Origin: Paenibacillus whitsoniae
GTDB lineage: Bacteria; Bacillota; Bacilli; Paenibacillales; NBRC-103111
Reading direction: 5' to 3'
DNA length: 64,000 nt
Assembly: GCF_003955665.1 (NCBI RefSeq)
Contig: NZ_RXHU01000022.1
Location: forward strand, 1 to 64,000
Made by a program: the position numbers and the translations under genes. Shown piece after piece: positions 43,844 through 53,143 of the stretch. The notes beneath the pieces are model-generated. The model was not told where the DNA came from. It saw only the letters and a program-made list of their open reading frames with translations, and searched no databases. Numbering within the stretch: position 1 is the stretch's first letter; each line of letters opens with the position of its first letter.

Positions 43844-45139
43844 TCAACCGCCATTAATCAAATGCGGAAGCCACAGCGAAATGCTCGGAATATAAGTGAT
43901 CAGCATCAGCACCGCGCACATCGCGATAAAGAACGGCCACGACGCTTTCGTCGCCTGATCGACGGACACCCGGCCGATTGCACAGCCGACGAACAGCACA
44001 GTTCCGACGGGGGGCGTAATCAAGCCGATGCCGCAGTTCAGGATAAGAATGATGCCAAAATGCACGGGATCGACGCCCAGCGACGTGACGACCGGCAGCA
44101 GGATCGGCGTCATAATGAGAATCATCGGCGCCATATCCATCGGGAAGCCGAGCAGCAGCAGCAGCACGTTAATCAGCAGCAGAATGACGATCGGATTGCT
44201 CGAGATATGCAGAAACAGATCGGTGACGAGCGAAGGAATTTTGAGATAAGCCAGAATCCACCCGAAGGCATCCGAAGCGGCAATCAAGAACAGCACCATC
44301 GCGACCGTGCGAAATGTTCTTTTGAGAATGAGGTAAAAATCTTTGAGCGGGACGTCCCTGTAGACGAAAAAGGTCAAGATGAACGCATACGCGCACGCCA
44401 TCGCGCCGGATTCGGTAGCGGTAAACCAGCCGCTTAAGATGCCTCCTAAAATAATAACGCCTGTCAGCAAAGAAAGAAATCCGTCGCGCACGATTTTCGG
44501 CACATCCGCCCATTTGACAGGCTCGCCTTTGGCGTACCCCCGCTTGACCGCGATGACATACGAAACGGCCATGAGCGTAAACATCAGGCACAAGCCCGGC
44601 ACGATGCCGCCGAGGAACAGGCCGGAAATCGAAACGCCGCCCGCTGCGATGGAATACAGCACGAGGTTATGGCTTGGCGGCACGACAACGCCTTGAATGG
44701 AGGCCGACGTCGTCACGGCAACGGCGTAGTCGGCGTCGTAGCCTTTTTTCTTCATCGCCGGAATGAGAACCGAGCCGATGGACGACACATCCGCCACCGC
44801 CGAGCCGGAGATGTTGCCGAAGAACATGCAGGCGACGCAGTTCACCATGGCGAGACCGCCCCGGACGGCGCCGACAAACAGCTGCGCCAGATTGACGAGG
44901 CGAAGCGCCATGCCGCCTGCGCTCATAATCTGTCCGGCGAGGATGAAGAACGGGATCGTCAGCAGCGGGAACGAGTTGATGCCCTGAATCATCCGCTGCC
45001 CGACCACGACCCAGGGAATGTCGAGATAGATGAGTGTGATCAGCGTCGAGCCCGCCAATGTAATGGAAATCGGAAAGCGCAGCACGATCAGCACCACGAA
45101 AGAAATTAACAGGATTGCGATAGCCGGTGCATTGCTCAT
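43844..45139 (-). CDS. dctM: TRAP transporter large permease DctM
   Basis: A 431-aa membrane protein with about 12 spans. Typical text: PFFILAGQIMSAGGMALRLVNLAQLFVGAVRGGLAMVN near residues 60-95, SGSAVADVSSIGSVLIPAMKKKGYD near 115-140, VVPPSHNLVLYS near 155 and LITPPVGTVLFVGCAIG near 390. These hold the sodium- and substrate-binding regions. Its ATG overlaps the dctQ stop (ATGA), so the two permeases are coupled. Together with DctQ and DctP it imports an organic acid using the sodium gradient. Confidence 0.94.
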   Translation of the reverse strand: MSNAPAIAILLISFVVLIVLRFPISITLAGSTLITLIYLDIPWVVVGQRMIQGINSFPLLTIPFFILAGQIMSAGGMALRLVNLAQLFVGAVRGGLAMVNCVACMFFGNISGSAVADVSSIGSVLIPAMKKKGYDADYAVAVTTSASIQGVVVPPSHNLVLYSIAAGGVSISGLFLGGIVPGLCLMFTLMAVSYVIAVKRGYAKGEPVKWADVPKIVRDGFLSLLTGVIILGGILSGWFTATESGAMACAYAFILTFFVYRDVPLKDFYLILKRTFRTVAMVLFLIAASDAFGWILAYLKIPSLVTDLFLHISSNPIVILLLINVLLLLLGFPMDMAPMILIMTPILLPVVTSLGVDPVHFGIILILNCGIGLITPPVGTVLFVGCAIGRVSVDQATKASWPFFIAMCAVLMLITYIPSISLWLPHLINGG

Positions 45140-45636
45140 TCGTCTCCCTCCCCAATCCCATGATGCCGCTTCGTATCCACGCCGATGAATTGCAGGAAAG
45201 CATAGACGCAGATCATAGCGCCTGTCAACGGCATCACGGCATATTGCACACTGTTCGGCAGCTGCGTGGCAGGCATGATCGATTCATTCATCAGCACCGT
45301 AAAATCCCAGCCGTTCACGAGCAAATACAGCCCGAACAAGAAGATGCAAATATCAATGACCTTATCCAGCACCCGGTTCACGCGGGCCGGAAAATGCTTG
45401 GTCACACTGTCCATGGCCATGTGCAGCTTCTCCCGAAACCCGATGGCGATGCCCATGAAGGAAAACCACACCATCAGCAGCAGCGTCACTTCTTCCGACC
45501 AGAAAAATACGAAGTTGAACAGCTTGCGGGTAATGACCTGAATCGTTACAATGATCGTCATGGAAGTTAAGGCAAGCAAGGCAAAATTCTCGAACACACT
45601 GTCGATTCCTAGTGCGATTCGCTTTAGCGTCTTCAT
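45136..45636 (-). CDS. dctQ: TRAP transporter small permease DctQ
   Basis: A 166-aa protein with four membrane spans. The family-typical RKLFNFVFFWSEEVTLLLMVWFSFMGIAIGFREKLHMAMD spans residues about 35-75, including the W-S-E-E motif and the G-x-x-H-M-A region. It is first in the operon and is coupled to dctM by a 4-nt overlap. The promoter region up to the divergent AraC gene (45807) contains a cre-like inverted repeat. Confidence 0.92.
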   Translation of the reverse strand: MKTLKRIALGIDSVFENFALLALTSMTIIVTIQVITRKLFNFVFFWSEEVTLLLMVWFSFMGIAIGFREKLHMAMDSVTKHFPARVNRVLDKVIDICIFLFGLYLLVNGWDFTVLMNESIMPATQLPNSVQYAVMPLTGAMICVYAFLQFIGVDTKRHHGIGEGDE

Positions 45637-45691
45637 GCGGTTTGCGTCCCCCTCTCTTGGCCCGAAAAGCCTATTGTTTTTTCTTTCTCAT

Positions 45692-45705
45692 TGTAAGGGC
45701 TTACA
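45692..45705. promoter_or_regulatory. Cre-like inverted repeat in the TRAP/AraC divergent region
   Basis: TGTAAGGGCTTACA has 6-bp inverted arms and differs from the CcpA consensus (T-G-W-A-A-N-C-G-N-T-N-W-C-A) at one position. It lies between the divergent dctQ and AraC genes, so carbon catabolite control of either is plausible. Confidence 0.5.
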
Positions 45706-45806
45706 GAGGATAATTTAACGGCTGTCATTTTAGATTCTTTTGTAATTTTTTTAGGTATTCGTTATAGTGTAACTACATCATCCTCGTTCATCAGGAGTGG
45801 ATCCAT

Positions 45807-46682
45807 GTGACAACAGTTAGAGGCGTAACCGAGTTAAACGAAGGGCCGCTTTATTTTGCTTATCGACGATTGAATGTAAATAATCAGCACAAAGAAACGT
45901 TCCATTCGCATCGCGGCACGGAATTATTGTTCATTCATCAAGGCCGGGGAACCATGATCGTCAATAACATCAGCTATGAAATTAAGCCGGGCATGCTCTG
46001 CATTTTCCAGCCGTATCAGCTTCACCATCTGCAGCTCGACTATTCGGATCAGATGACGTTTGAACGGTCGGTCGCCATCTTTGAACCGACCTTATTTGAA
46101 GCTTATTTTGAGCAATGGCCTGCGCTCCATGCGTTCTTTAAACATATTTGTACAAACGCGCTCCCCGCTCCTTGCCTATACGGCCTTGACGATGAGCATG
46201 AGATTGTGAGTTTGTTTCGATCCCTGAGCGTCAAGTTGTCTGCGTCATCCGAAGCGGAACGTTTCGAAGAAATCTCTTTATTTCTCGTCTTTGTTTTTCG
46301 TTCGATGAAGGCGCTGTGGCAGAACCAGCAAGTTGAGGATCAACCTTACCGTACCCGTCAAAACCATCATGTCGAACAAATCCTGAACTGGATTGAGCAG
46401 CACTACAGGCAGCCCTTTCATCTGGAAGACATGGCAAACGATTTGCACCTGTCGAGTTTTCACTTATCGCATCTATTTACGGAAGCGGTCGGCATCAGCA
46501 TCACGGAATACATCGCCACTCGGCGAATCCATCAAGCCGTGCTGCTGCTAACCTCAACGGATAAGCCGGTTGCACAAATCGCTGAAGACATCGGAATTAC
46601 GAATTGCTCGTATTTCTGCAAATTTTTCAAATCCCGAAAAGGCGCGACGCCGCACCAATACCGCAAAAGATGGACCAAATGA
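45807..46682 (+). CDS. AraC-family transcriptional regulator
   Basis: A 291-aa regulator. GTG start 7 nt after AGGAGTGG; an overlapping ATG two bases upstream runs into a stop at once. The N-terminal cupin domain has FHSHRGTELLFIHQGRGTM and IKPGMLCIFQPYQLHHLQ. The C-terminal HTH pair is FHLEDMANDLHLSSFHLSHLF and VAQIAEDIGITNCSYFCKFF, ending in FKSRKGATPHQYRKR. It is divergent from the TRAP operon and convergent with the Gfo/Idh/MocA pair. It could control either. Confidence 0.92.
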   Translation: MTTVRGVTELNEGPLYFAYRRLNVNNQHKETFHSHRGTELLFIHQGRGTMIVNNISYEIKPGMLCIFQPYQLHHLQLDYSDQMTFERSVAIFEPTLFEAYFEQWPALHAFFKHICTNALPAPCLYGLDDEHEIVSLFRSLSVKLSASSEAERFEEISLFLVFVFRSMKALWQNQQVEDQPYRTRQNHHVEQILNWIEQHYRQPFHLEDMANDLHLSSFHLSHLFTEAVGISITEYIATRRIHQAVLLLTSTDKPVAQIAEDIGITNCSYFCKFFKSRKGATPHQYRKRWTK

Positions 46683-46745
46683 AAAAACCGCCCCTCTGTG
46701 CAGAAGTCAGCAATGACCTTCATGCACGTCAGGAGCGGTTTCTTT
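46683..46745. terminator. Bidirectional terminator hairpin
   Basis: AAACCGC and GCGGTTT form the outer stem between convergent genes, with TCTTTATT on the plus side and TTTTTTCATT on the minus side. Confidence 0.7.
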
Positions 46746-46746
46746 A

Positions 46747-47820
46747 TTACTCTACCTGCACGGCTTGGCGCTGTGCCAATACGCTTAGCTCGGCAGCCTT
46801 GAAGGCATGTTCCTGCGTCATCGCGTTTTCCGTTCGGTTCATACAATCGAGGATCAGCTGCCCAAAGTACGGATAACCGACTTGCCCCGATACATGCAAG
46901 TGATGTTCTCCTTCCGCATTGACGAGGTACACATGGTTCCCCTGCGGATGTCTGCCGATATCCACATATTTGCGTAATTCAATGTAACCGTCCGTGCCGA
47001 GAATGACCGTACGCCCATCCCCCCATGTGGAAAGTCCTTCCGGCGTAAACCAGTCCACTCGAAAATAGCCTGTAGCCCCATTGTCGGCAATTAACGTCGC
47101 ATCGCCGAAATCTTCAAACTGCGGATACTGCTTGTAATGGTAATTGGCCGTTTTGCTGTGAGCCACCTGCGCGTTCTGCGCACCGGTATAGAACAGAAAC
47201 TGTTCGATCTGATGGCTCCCGATATCGCAAAGAATGCCGCCAAACCGTTCCTTGTCAAAAAACCACTCAGGCCGGCTCGCGTGATTAATCCGGTGCGGTC
47301 CCAGACCGATGACTTGCACGACGCGACCGATCGCTCCTTGCGCAATCAACTGGCCCGCATACACGGCACTTTCTACATGCAGCCGTTCGCTGTAGTAAAC
47401 CGCATATTTTTGCTTCGTTTCCGCAACCTTCTTTTTCGCCAGGTCGAGTTGTTCCAACGTCGTTAGCGGTGCCTTATCCGTAAAATAGTCTTTGCCATGC
47501 GACATGACGCGGAGCCCCAGGTCACAGCGTTCGGAAGGGATCGCGGCTCCCGCCACAAGGCGGATGGAGCTATCCTGCAAGATCTCCTGCTCGGAGCGGG
47601 CCACTTTGACACCTGGATACTTCGCCTGAAACGCAGCTACTTTCGCCGGGTCCGGGTCATACACCCACATTAATTCCCCGCCGGCCTCGATGAGCCCATT
47701 GCTCATGCCATAGATATGTCCATGGTCCAGGCTAACGGCCGCGAATTTGAATTCTCCCGGTGAACAGACCCGATTCGGCTTGCCCTGCGGGGCATAGAAC
47801 ATGCCATTTTTGTTATCCAT
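46747..47820 (-). CDS. Gfo/Idh/MocA family oxidoreductase
   Basis: A protein of about 357 aa. The frame extends to 47913, but the ATG at 47820 (MDNKNGMFYAPQGKPN) follows GGAGGG and lies 1 nt after the stop of the upstream paralogue. The Rossmann region is atypical (FAAVSLDHGHIYGMSNGLIEAG), lacking a clean GxGxxG, as in some large MocA-like proteins. In place of E-K-P it has YFTDKAPLTT near residue 110. The C-terminal domain carries ILCDIGSHQIEQFL. Substrate unknown; cofactor use might differ from the classical members. Confidence 0.85.
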   Translation of the reverse strand: MDNKNGMFYAPQGKPNRVCSPGEFKFAAVSLDHGHIYGMSNGLIEAGGELMWVYDPDPAKVAAFQAKYPGVKVARSEQEILQDSSIRLVAGAAIPSERCDLGLRVMSHGKDYFTDKAPLTTLEQLDLAKKKVAETKQKYAVYYSERLHVESAVYAGQLIAQGAIGRVVQVIGLGPHRINHASRPEWFFDKERFGGILCDIGSHQIEQFLFYTGAQNAQVAHSKTANYHYKQYPQFEDFGDATLIADNGATGYFRVDWFTPEGLSTWGDGRTVILGTDGYIELRKYVDIGRHPQGNHVYLVNAEGEHHLHVSGQVGYPYFGQLILDCMNRTENAMTQEHAFKAAELSVLAQRQAVQVE

Positions 47821-47821
47821 C

Positions 47822-48982
47822 TTAGTTATTCCCTCCTGCAAACCTGCCGGTCGTGATTGCCGTATCCGTAAAGTTCTCCACGTGGCTGTTCTTCTCATAA
47901 AAATGGGTTGCATGCTTCAGCACGCCTTCGCGCGTATAGAACGGATCGTCCGGCTCTAGCGGGAGCTTGACGCATTCTCCCGTGCTCGCCGATTTGTAGA
48001 TACTTGTAATGAGTTCAAGCGTATCTCGACCGCTATGCCCGTCAATAAGCACGGGGGCTCCTGTTTCGATGGCTGTCAACACATTGTCGACTTGTGCCGT
48101 ATGCCCTTCATAAGGAAGATTCGGGAGATGATCGTAATAGTGCTGAATGGTCGTTTCCAATTCCGCATGCGGCTCCGGGAATCCGTTGGATGCGGACAGG
48201 GATGCCTTAAGCTTCCATGGCGCGGAAATACGAGCGTCCAAGCCCTGGAAAATAATCTGCTGCTCCTCGCCGTGATGGACAACCGAACTTGTCACCTGGC
48301 CCAGCGTACCGTCCGGATAACGCAGCATGGCAATGGACAAATCTTCGATCTCTGCATTATCATGGGCAACATTGCTCATGAAAGCCTGAACTTCATTCGG
48401 ACGTCCCCGCATCCACAGCAGTGCATCGATATGATGAACCGCATGATTCAGCGTTGGCCCCCCGCCTTCCTTCTCCCACGTTCCTCGCCACCATAAATCA
48501 TAGTAGCAATGGCCGCGCCACCAGTGGGAATCCACTTGCGCATGAACAATTTTGCCGGCCAGCCCGCTGTCCAGCACGGCTTTCAGCTTCATCATCGGAT
48601 TTCTAAACCGATTCTGCGCGATAACCGATACGATCTTGCCGTTCTTGCGCGCAGCCTCGTTAATCTCATCGCATTCCTTCAGCGATGCCGCCATCGGCTT
48701 TTCAATGATGACATGACTGCCTGCATAGAGAAAATCAACCGCGATCTCCGCGTGCAGATAAGGGGGCGTGCACACGGATACAAGATCGATGTCTCCTTGC
48801 AGCAGTTCCTTATAATCGCTGACGACCTTCGCATCAAGCCCGTATTTTTTTACTTTTTCCTCGGCTTTGTCCGTGTAAACATCACTGATAGCCACAATTG
48901 AACAGCGATCCTTGAATTGCAGATACCCTTCAATATGAGCAGTTGAAATCGCTCCGGCACCGATAATTGCTATTTTCAACAT
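47822..48982 (-). CDS. Gfo/Idh/MocA family NAD(P)-dependent oxidoreductase
   Basis: A 386-aa dehydrogenase with a normal Rossmann start (LKIAIIGAGAISTAHIEGYL), the EKP motif in VIIEKPMAAS near residue 95 and LNHAVHHIDALLW near 180. It is first in a tight two-gene operon with a second, divergent family member, an arrangement that suggests consecutive oxidation and reduction of the same sugar derivative (inference). The start has a weak upstream GGAGGGC. Confidence 0.9.
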   Translation of the reverse strand: MLKIAIIGAGAISTAHIEGYLQFKDRCSIVAISDVYTDKAEEKVKKYGLDAKVVSDYKELLQGDIDLVSVCTPPYLHAEIAVDFLYAGSHVIIEKPMAASLKECDEINEAARKNGKIVSVIAQNRFRNPMMKLKAVLDSGLAGKIVHAQVDSHWWRGHCYYDLWWRGTWEKEGGGPTLNHAVHHIDALLWMRGRPNEVQAFMSNVAHDNAEIEDLSIAMLRYPDGTLGQVTSSVVHHGEEQQIIFQGLDARISAPWKLKASLSASNGFPEPHAELETTIQHYYDHLPNLPYEGHTAQVDNVLTAIETGAPVLIDGHSGRDTLELITSIYKSASTGECVKLPLEPDDPFYTREGVLKHATHFYEKNSHVENFTDTAITTGRFAGGNN

Positions 48983-49098
48983 GAGCAGCCCTCCGCTTGA
49001 TTCAGCTGGAATCGTTTTGTCTCCCTCATGATAAACGATTGCGGGAGCGGGATGTCCTGTTCGAATGCGGTAAAAATAACGCTCTGTTGCGATTAATG

Positions 49099-49914
49099 CT
49101 AGTCGCTGGCTGCCTGCGGTTCTGTTGTAATCCTTTGAGGATGTGTATACACATTGAAAGATTCATTTCGGATGAAGCCCACCGTTGTAATCCCCAAGTC
49201 TTCAGCCAATTGCAGGGCAAGCTCGGTCGGAGCGGATTTGGATAAGACCATCTCACAGCCGATTTTGGACACCTTTAATAATATCTCCGAAGATAGGCGG
49301 CCGCTAAATACGATAATCTTGCCATCCAGGCTGATTTTATTTTTTAAGCAATGGCCATATATTTTATCCAGCGCATTATGTCTGCCGATGTCCATGCGCG
49401 ACAACATGAGCGTGTCCTTATCACAAAGCGCGGCATTGTGGACTCCTCCTGTGTCTTGAAACGTCTTGGAGGAGCTTTGCATCTCCCGCATTAGCCTAAG
49501 GATATCCTCACAGGTTACTTTGACATGTTCCTTGCTCATCGTTTTGGCCATTTTCGCATCATTGACAAAATAAAAGCCCTGCCTGCTCTTTCCGCAGCAA
49601 GAGGTAATATAGCGTTTGGAATGGAAATGTTGATAAAATTCATTGATCCAGCGCGTTTTGATATGAACCTGGCCTTCTCTTTCCTGATACCAGATCTCCT
49701 CAATATCGTCATAGCTGCGGATGACTCCTTCGGAAGCCAAAAAGCCAATAACCATATCTTCAACGTGCTCTGGCGTACACACCATGGTTGCAAATTCCTG
49801 CGTATTGATTTTGATGGTGACGGGATGTTCGGTAACAATTCGATCTTTGATCGGTTGAACTTTCCCCTGCTCGTACCGCAGGATGGGACGTGACACCTCA
49901 ACGGATTTGCTCAT
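49099..49914 (-). CDS. fdhD: Formate dehydrogenase accessory sulfurtransferase FdhD
   Basis: A protein of about 271 aa that transfers sulfur from a cysteine desulfurase to the molybdenum cofactor of formate dehydrogenase. The frame reaches 49965, but AAGGAGC precedes the ATG at 49914 (MSKSVEVSRP). The active Cys pair is in YITSCCGKSRQG near residue 120; family text DIGRHNALDKIYG, FSGRLSSEILLKV and GCEMVLSKSAPTELALQLAEDLGITTVGF follows. It is divergent from the formate dehydrogenase gene it serves. Confidence 0.95.
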   Translation of the reverse strand: MSKSVEVSRPILRYEQGKVQPIKDRIVTEHPVTIKINTQEFATMVCTPEHVEDMVIGFLASEGVIRSYDDIEEIWYQEREGQVHIKTRWINEFYQHFHSKRYITSCCGKSRQGFYFVNDAKMAKTMSKEHVKVTCEDILRLMREMQSSSKTFQDTGGVHNAALCDKDTLMLSRMDIGRHNALDKIYGHCLKNKISLDGKIIVFSGRLSSEILLKVSKIGCEMVLSKSAPTELALQLAEDLGITTVGFIRNESFNVYTHPQRITTEPQAASD

Positions 49915-50066
49915 ATGCGCAGCTCCTTCCTTTTCGTAGATCTCGGCAACGATTCCAATTGTCAATAGTTGAAGTTTTCATAAAATCAGGCTATAGTAAC
50001 AATATTAGATGAATTGACTCCCAAGTGAAATGTTTTTCATTGCAATTTATGAATATCCGTATGGCG

Positions 50067-50158
50067 GCTTGGCCCCCAAGTCATAGATCTTGGCAACTAA
50101 TCCACCATGAACACGAGTGTTTGTTTAAACAAACGTTCATGTTTATGGTGGATTTTTT
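50067..50158 (+). promoter_or_regulatory. Structured leader with strong terminator upstream of formate dehydrogenase
   Basis: AATCCACCATGAACA (50099-50113) pairs with TGTTTATGGTGGATT (50140-50154) as a 15-bp stem with one G-U, followed by six T. The loop holds a second palindrome TTTGTTTAAACAAA. Just upstream CTTGG (50068-50072), CCAAG (50076-50080) and CTTGG (50089-50093) allow two mutually exclusive hairpins. As fdhD is divergent from 49914, only plus-strand transcripts starting in this gap can meet the terminator. I do not recognise a known riboswitch class. Confidence 0.6.
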
Positions 50159-50191
50159 CATCCCCATCCCCATCTGAAAGGAGCCCGTCTC

Positions 50192-53131
50192 TTGAACAAC
50201 CACACAGTCAGCATCACAATCAATGGCACTGAATACCGGGTGAAAGGACGTTCGACGATTCTGGAAGCGATTAATCACAACAAACTTCCGCATCCGCAAA
50301 TCTGTTTTGTGCCTGAAGTCGACCCGATTCAAACCTGCGACACCTGTATTGTAGAGGCGGATGGAAAACTCCTGCGCTCCTGTTCCACCATCGTATCCGA
50401 CGGCATGCACATCGAATTGTCGTCCCCCCGCGCCAAAGAGGCGCAAACCGAAGCGATGGATCGCTTGCTCGAGAATCACCTGCTGTATTGTACGGTTTGC
50501 GACAACAACAACGGCAATTGCACCTTGCACAATACCGCAGAGTTAATGGAAATTGAACATCAAAAATATCCGTACAAACCGAAAGTCGATCCATCCGAAG
50601 TGGATATGTCGCATCCTTTTTATCGGTATGACCCGAATCAATGTGTCGCTTGCGGCCAGTGTGTGGAAGTCTGTCAGAACCTGCAGGTGAACGAGACGCT
50701 TTCCATTGATTGGGAAGCGGAGCGTCCGAGGGTCATTTGGGATGAGGGTACGCTGATTAACGAGTCCTCCTGCGTTAGCTGCGGCCAGTGTGTCTCGGTG
50801 TGCCCCTGTAACGCCTTAATGGAAAAATCGATGCTGGGCGAGGCCGGCTTTATGAGCGGGATCCAGAAAGATTTGCTGGACCCGATGATCAGCTTGATGA
50901 AAGAGGTTGAACCTGGTTATAGCGGGATCTTCGCCATTTCCGAAGTTGAAGCTTCCATGCGGGAGACCCGTACCAGAAAAACAAAAACCGTCTGTACGTT
51001 CTGCGGCGTTGGCTGCAGCTTTGAAGTGTGGACCAAAGGTCGGAAAATTTTGAAGATCCAGCCTTCGGAAGGTCCGGTTAACGGCATTTCTACCTGTGTA
51101 AAAGGGAAATTCGGATGGGATTTCGTCAACAGCGAGCAGCGTTTAACGAAACCGCTGATCCGCCAAGACGACCATTTCGTAGAAGCGACTTGGGAAGAGG
51201 CGCTGGACCTTATGGTCAGCAAAATGAGCGCCATCAAACATACATACAGCGGCGATGCGCTTGGTTTCATCTCGTCTTCCAAATATACGAATGAAGAAAA
51301 CTACTTAATGCAAAAGCTGGCGCGTCAAGTATTTCAGACCAATAATGTGGATAACTGCTCCCGATATTGCCAGTCGCCGGCTTCCTGGGGTTTGCAGCAA
51401 ACGACTGGCATTGGCGGGGACAGCGGCACCATTCAAGACCTTGCTCAAGCAGGACTCGTCATCCTTATTGGGTGTGCGCCTGCTGAGGGACATCCAGTGC
51501 TGGCTACACGTATTAAACGTGCCCATAAACTGCATGGGCAAAAGTTGATTTCGGTCGACCTGCGTAAACATGAAATGGCGGAAAGAGCGGATCTGTTCAT
51601 TCGACCCAAGCAAGGAACCGACTACGTCTGGTTGACGGCCATCGCGAAATATATGATTGATAACAACTTGCATAATCCGGCCTTCATTCAAGAGCATGTG
51701 AACTTTTACTCCGACTATTTAAAAAAAATCGAACCGTATATGCTGGATTTTGCCGAAAAAGAAACTGGCATTGCGAAGGAAACGTTGATTCAAGTGGCAC
51801 ATATGATTCACGAGGCTGATGGCACCGCGATTTGTTGGGGCATGGGCGTCACACAGAACATTGCCGGTTCTTACACCTCCTCCGCCATTGCAAACTTGCT
51901 GCTGATTACAGGCAACATGATGAGACCAGGCGCTGGCGCTTACCCGCTTCGCGGACACAACAACGTGCAAGGCGCATCCGATATGGGAACGATGCCGGAC
52001 ATTTTTCCCGGCTATCAAAAGGTGTCTGACGATGCCGTCCGAGCGAAATTCGAGAAAGCCTACGGTGTTGAAATCCCCGGTGTGCGCGGCCTCGATAACA
52101 TTGAAATGTTAGCGGCGATCGCCAGAGGCGAACTAAAGGGCATGTATATCTCCGGAGAAGAAATGGCCTGGGTGGATGCGGATTCCAATCATACCCAAGA
52201 GATGCTTGCGAGCATTGATTTTCTGGTCGTTCAAGATGTGTTCTTCAGCACAACAGCCCAATTCGCTGATATTGTTCTGCCCGCCGTTCCTTCTTTAGAA
52301 AAAGAAGGGACGTTCACGAATACAGAGAGACGCGTTCAACGGTTATATCAAGCCCTGGAACCGCTCGGTGAGAGCAAGCCCGACTGGTGGATCTTCAGCC
52401 AAGTCGCCAAGAGGATGGGATTTGATTGGAATTACAGCCATCCGAGTGAGATTTTCGCAGAAATGGCTTCGCTCACACCCTTCTTCTCACAATGTACGTA
52501 CGATCTGTTGGAAGGCTGGAACAGTTTTCATTGGGGATCGCCGGACGGCACCAATACGCCGTTGCTTCATACGAATGGCTTCAACTTTCCGGATAAAAAG
52601 GCGCGCCTGGCGCGATTCGACTACGTTCAGCCAACCGTCTTCCCCACCGAGTTCGATTTGACGCTGAATAACGGACGATTGCTGGAGCATTTCCATGAAG
52701 GGAATATGACCTCCAAGTCGGCCGGCATTCAGCTCAAGCTTCCACAAGTGTTCGTAGAAGTCTCGCATGAGCTGGCCAAAGCGCGAGGCATTCAGGATGG
52801 AAGCTTGGTTCGCCTGGAATCGCCTTATGGGGCCATCAAGCTAAGAGTCGTTGTCACCGACCGGGTGAAAGGCAACGATATTTACGTGCCGATGCACTCC
52901 AGCAGTCCCGATACCGCGATTAATTTATTAACCGGCGGAGCTGTCGATGTGATTACGCATACGCCAGCCTATAAGCAGGTCAAGGTGCGGATGCAAGTTC
53001 TAGAGATAGATGGCGACAATCCGCTGCCTTCGATTAATCCGAGAAATAAAAAGCGCCATCCTCAAAACGGAGTAGAGGCAGCGCGCAAATGGAACAGACC
53101 CGGCTACGTAAGCTTAGTAGATCAAAATTAA
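50192..53131 (+). CDS. Formate dehydrogenase alpha subunit, molybdopterin and Fe-S (YjgC/YrhE type)
   Basis: A 979-aa enzyme oxidising formate to CO2, cytoplasmic. TTG start 8 nt after AAAGGAG. Domains: [2Fe-2S] region about 1-75 (CDTCIVEADGKLLRSC); His/Cys [4Fe-4S] (HLLYCTVCDNNNGNC); two ferredoxin clusters (CVACGQCVEVCQ; CVSCGQCVSVCPC) about 150-210; then the molybdopterin domain with CTFCGVGC. The catalytic residue is Cys389 (VDNCSRYCQSP, codon TGC), not selenocysteine. The C-terminal molybdopterin-binding domain has FHEGNMTSKS and YVPMHSSSPDTAINLLT. Size matches B. subtilis YjgC/YrhE. A DUF1641 gene follows, as in that species. Confidence 0.95.
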   Translation: MNNHTVSITINGTEYRVKGRSTILEAINHNKLPHPQICFVPEVDPIQTCDTCIVEADGKLLRSCSTIVSDGMHIELSSPRAKEAQTEAMDRLLENHLLYCTVCDNNNGNCTLHNTAELMEIEHQKYPYKPKVDPSEVDMSHPFYRYDPNQCVACGQCVEVCQNLQVNETLSIDWEAERPRVIWDEGTLINESSCVSCGQCVSVCPCNALMEKSMLGEAGFMSGIQKDLLDPMISLMKEVEPGYSGIFAISEVEASMRETRTRKTKTVCTFCGVGCSFEVWTKGRKILKIQPSEGPVNGISTCVKGKFGWDFVNSEQRLTKPLIRQDDHFVEATWEEALDLMVSKMSAIKHTYSGDALGFISSSKYTNEENYLMQKLARQVFQTNNVDNCSRYCQSPASWGLQQTTGIGGDSGTIQDLAQAGLVILIGCAPAEGHPVLATRIKRAHKLHGQKLISVDLRKHEMAERADLFIRPKQGTDYVWLTAIAKYMIDNNLHNPAFIQEHVNFYSDYLKKIEPYMLDFAEKETGIAKETLIQVAHMIHEADGTAICWGMGVTQNIAGSYTSSAIANLLLITGNMMRPGAGAYPLRGHNNVQGASDMGTMPDIFPGYQKVSDDAVRAKFEKAYGVEIPGVRGLDNIEMLAAIARGELKGMYISGEEMAWVDADSNHTQEMLASIDFLVVQDVFFSTTAQFADIVLPAVPSLEKEGTFTNTERRVQRLYQALEPLGESKPDWWIFSQVAKRMGFDWNYSHPSEIFAEMASLTPFFSQCTYDLLEGWNSFHWGSPDGTNTPLLHTNGFNFPDKKARLARFDYVQPTVFPTEFDLTLNNGRLLEHFHEGNMTSKSAGIQLKLPQVFVEVSHELAKARGIQDGSLVRLESPYGAIKLRVVVTDRVKGNDIYVPMHSSSPDTAINLLTGGAVDVITHTPAYKQVKVRMQVLEIDGDNPLPSINPRNKKRHPQNGVEAARKWNRPGYVSLVDQN

Positions 53132-53143
53132 GGAGGTCGAAGA

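Noticed and set aside
51341-51370. Possible selenocysteine site of the formate dehydrogenase
   Set aside because: The catalytic codon is TGC, giving Cys; no in-frame TGA is present.
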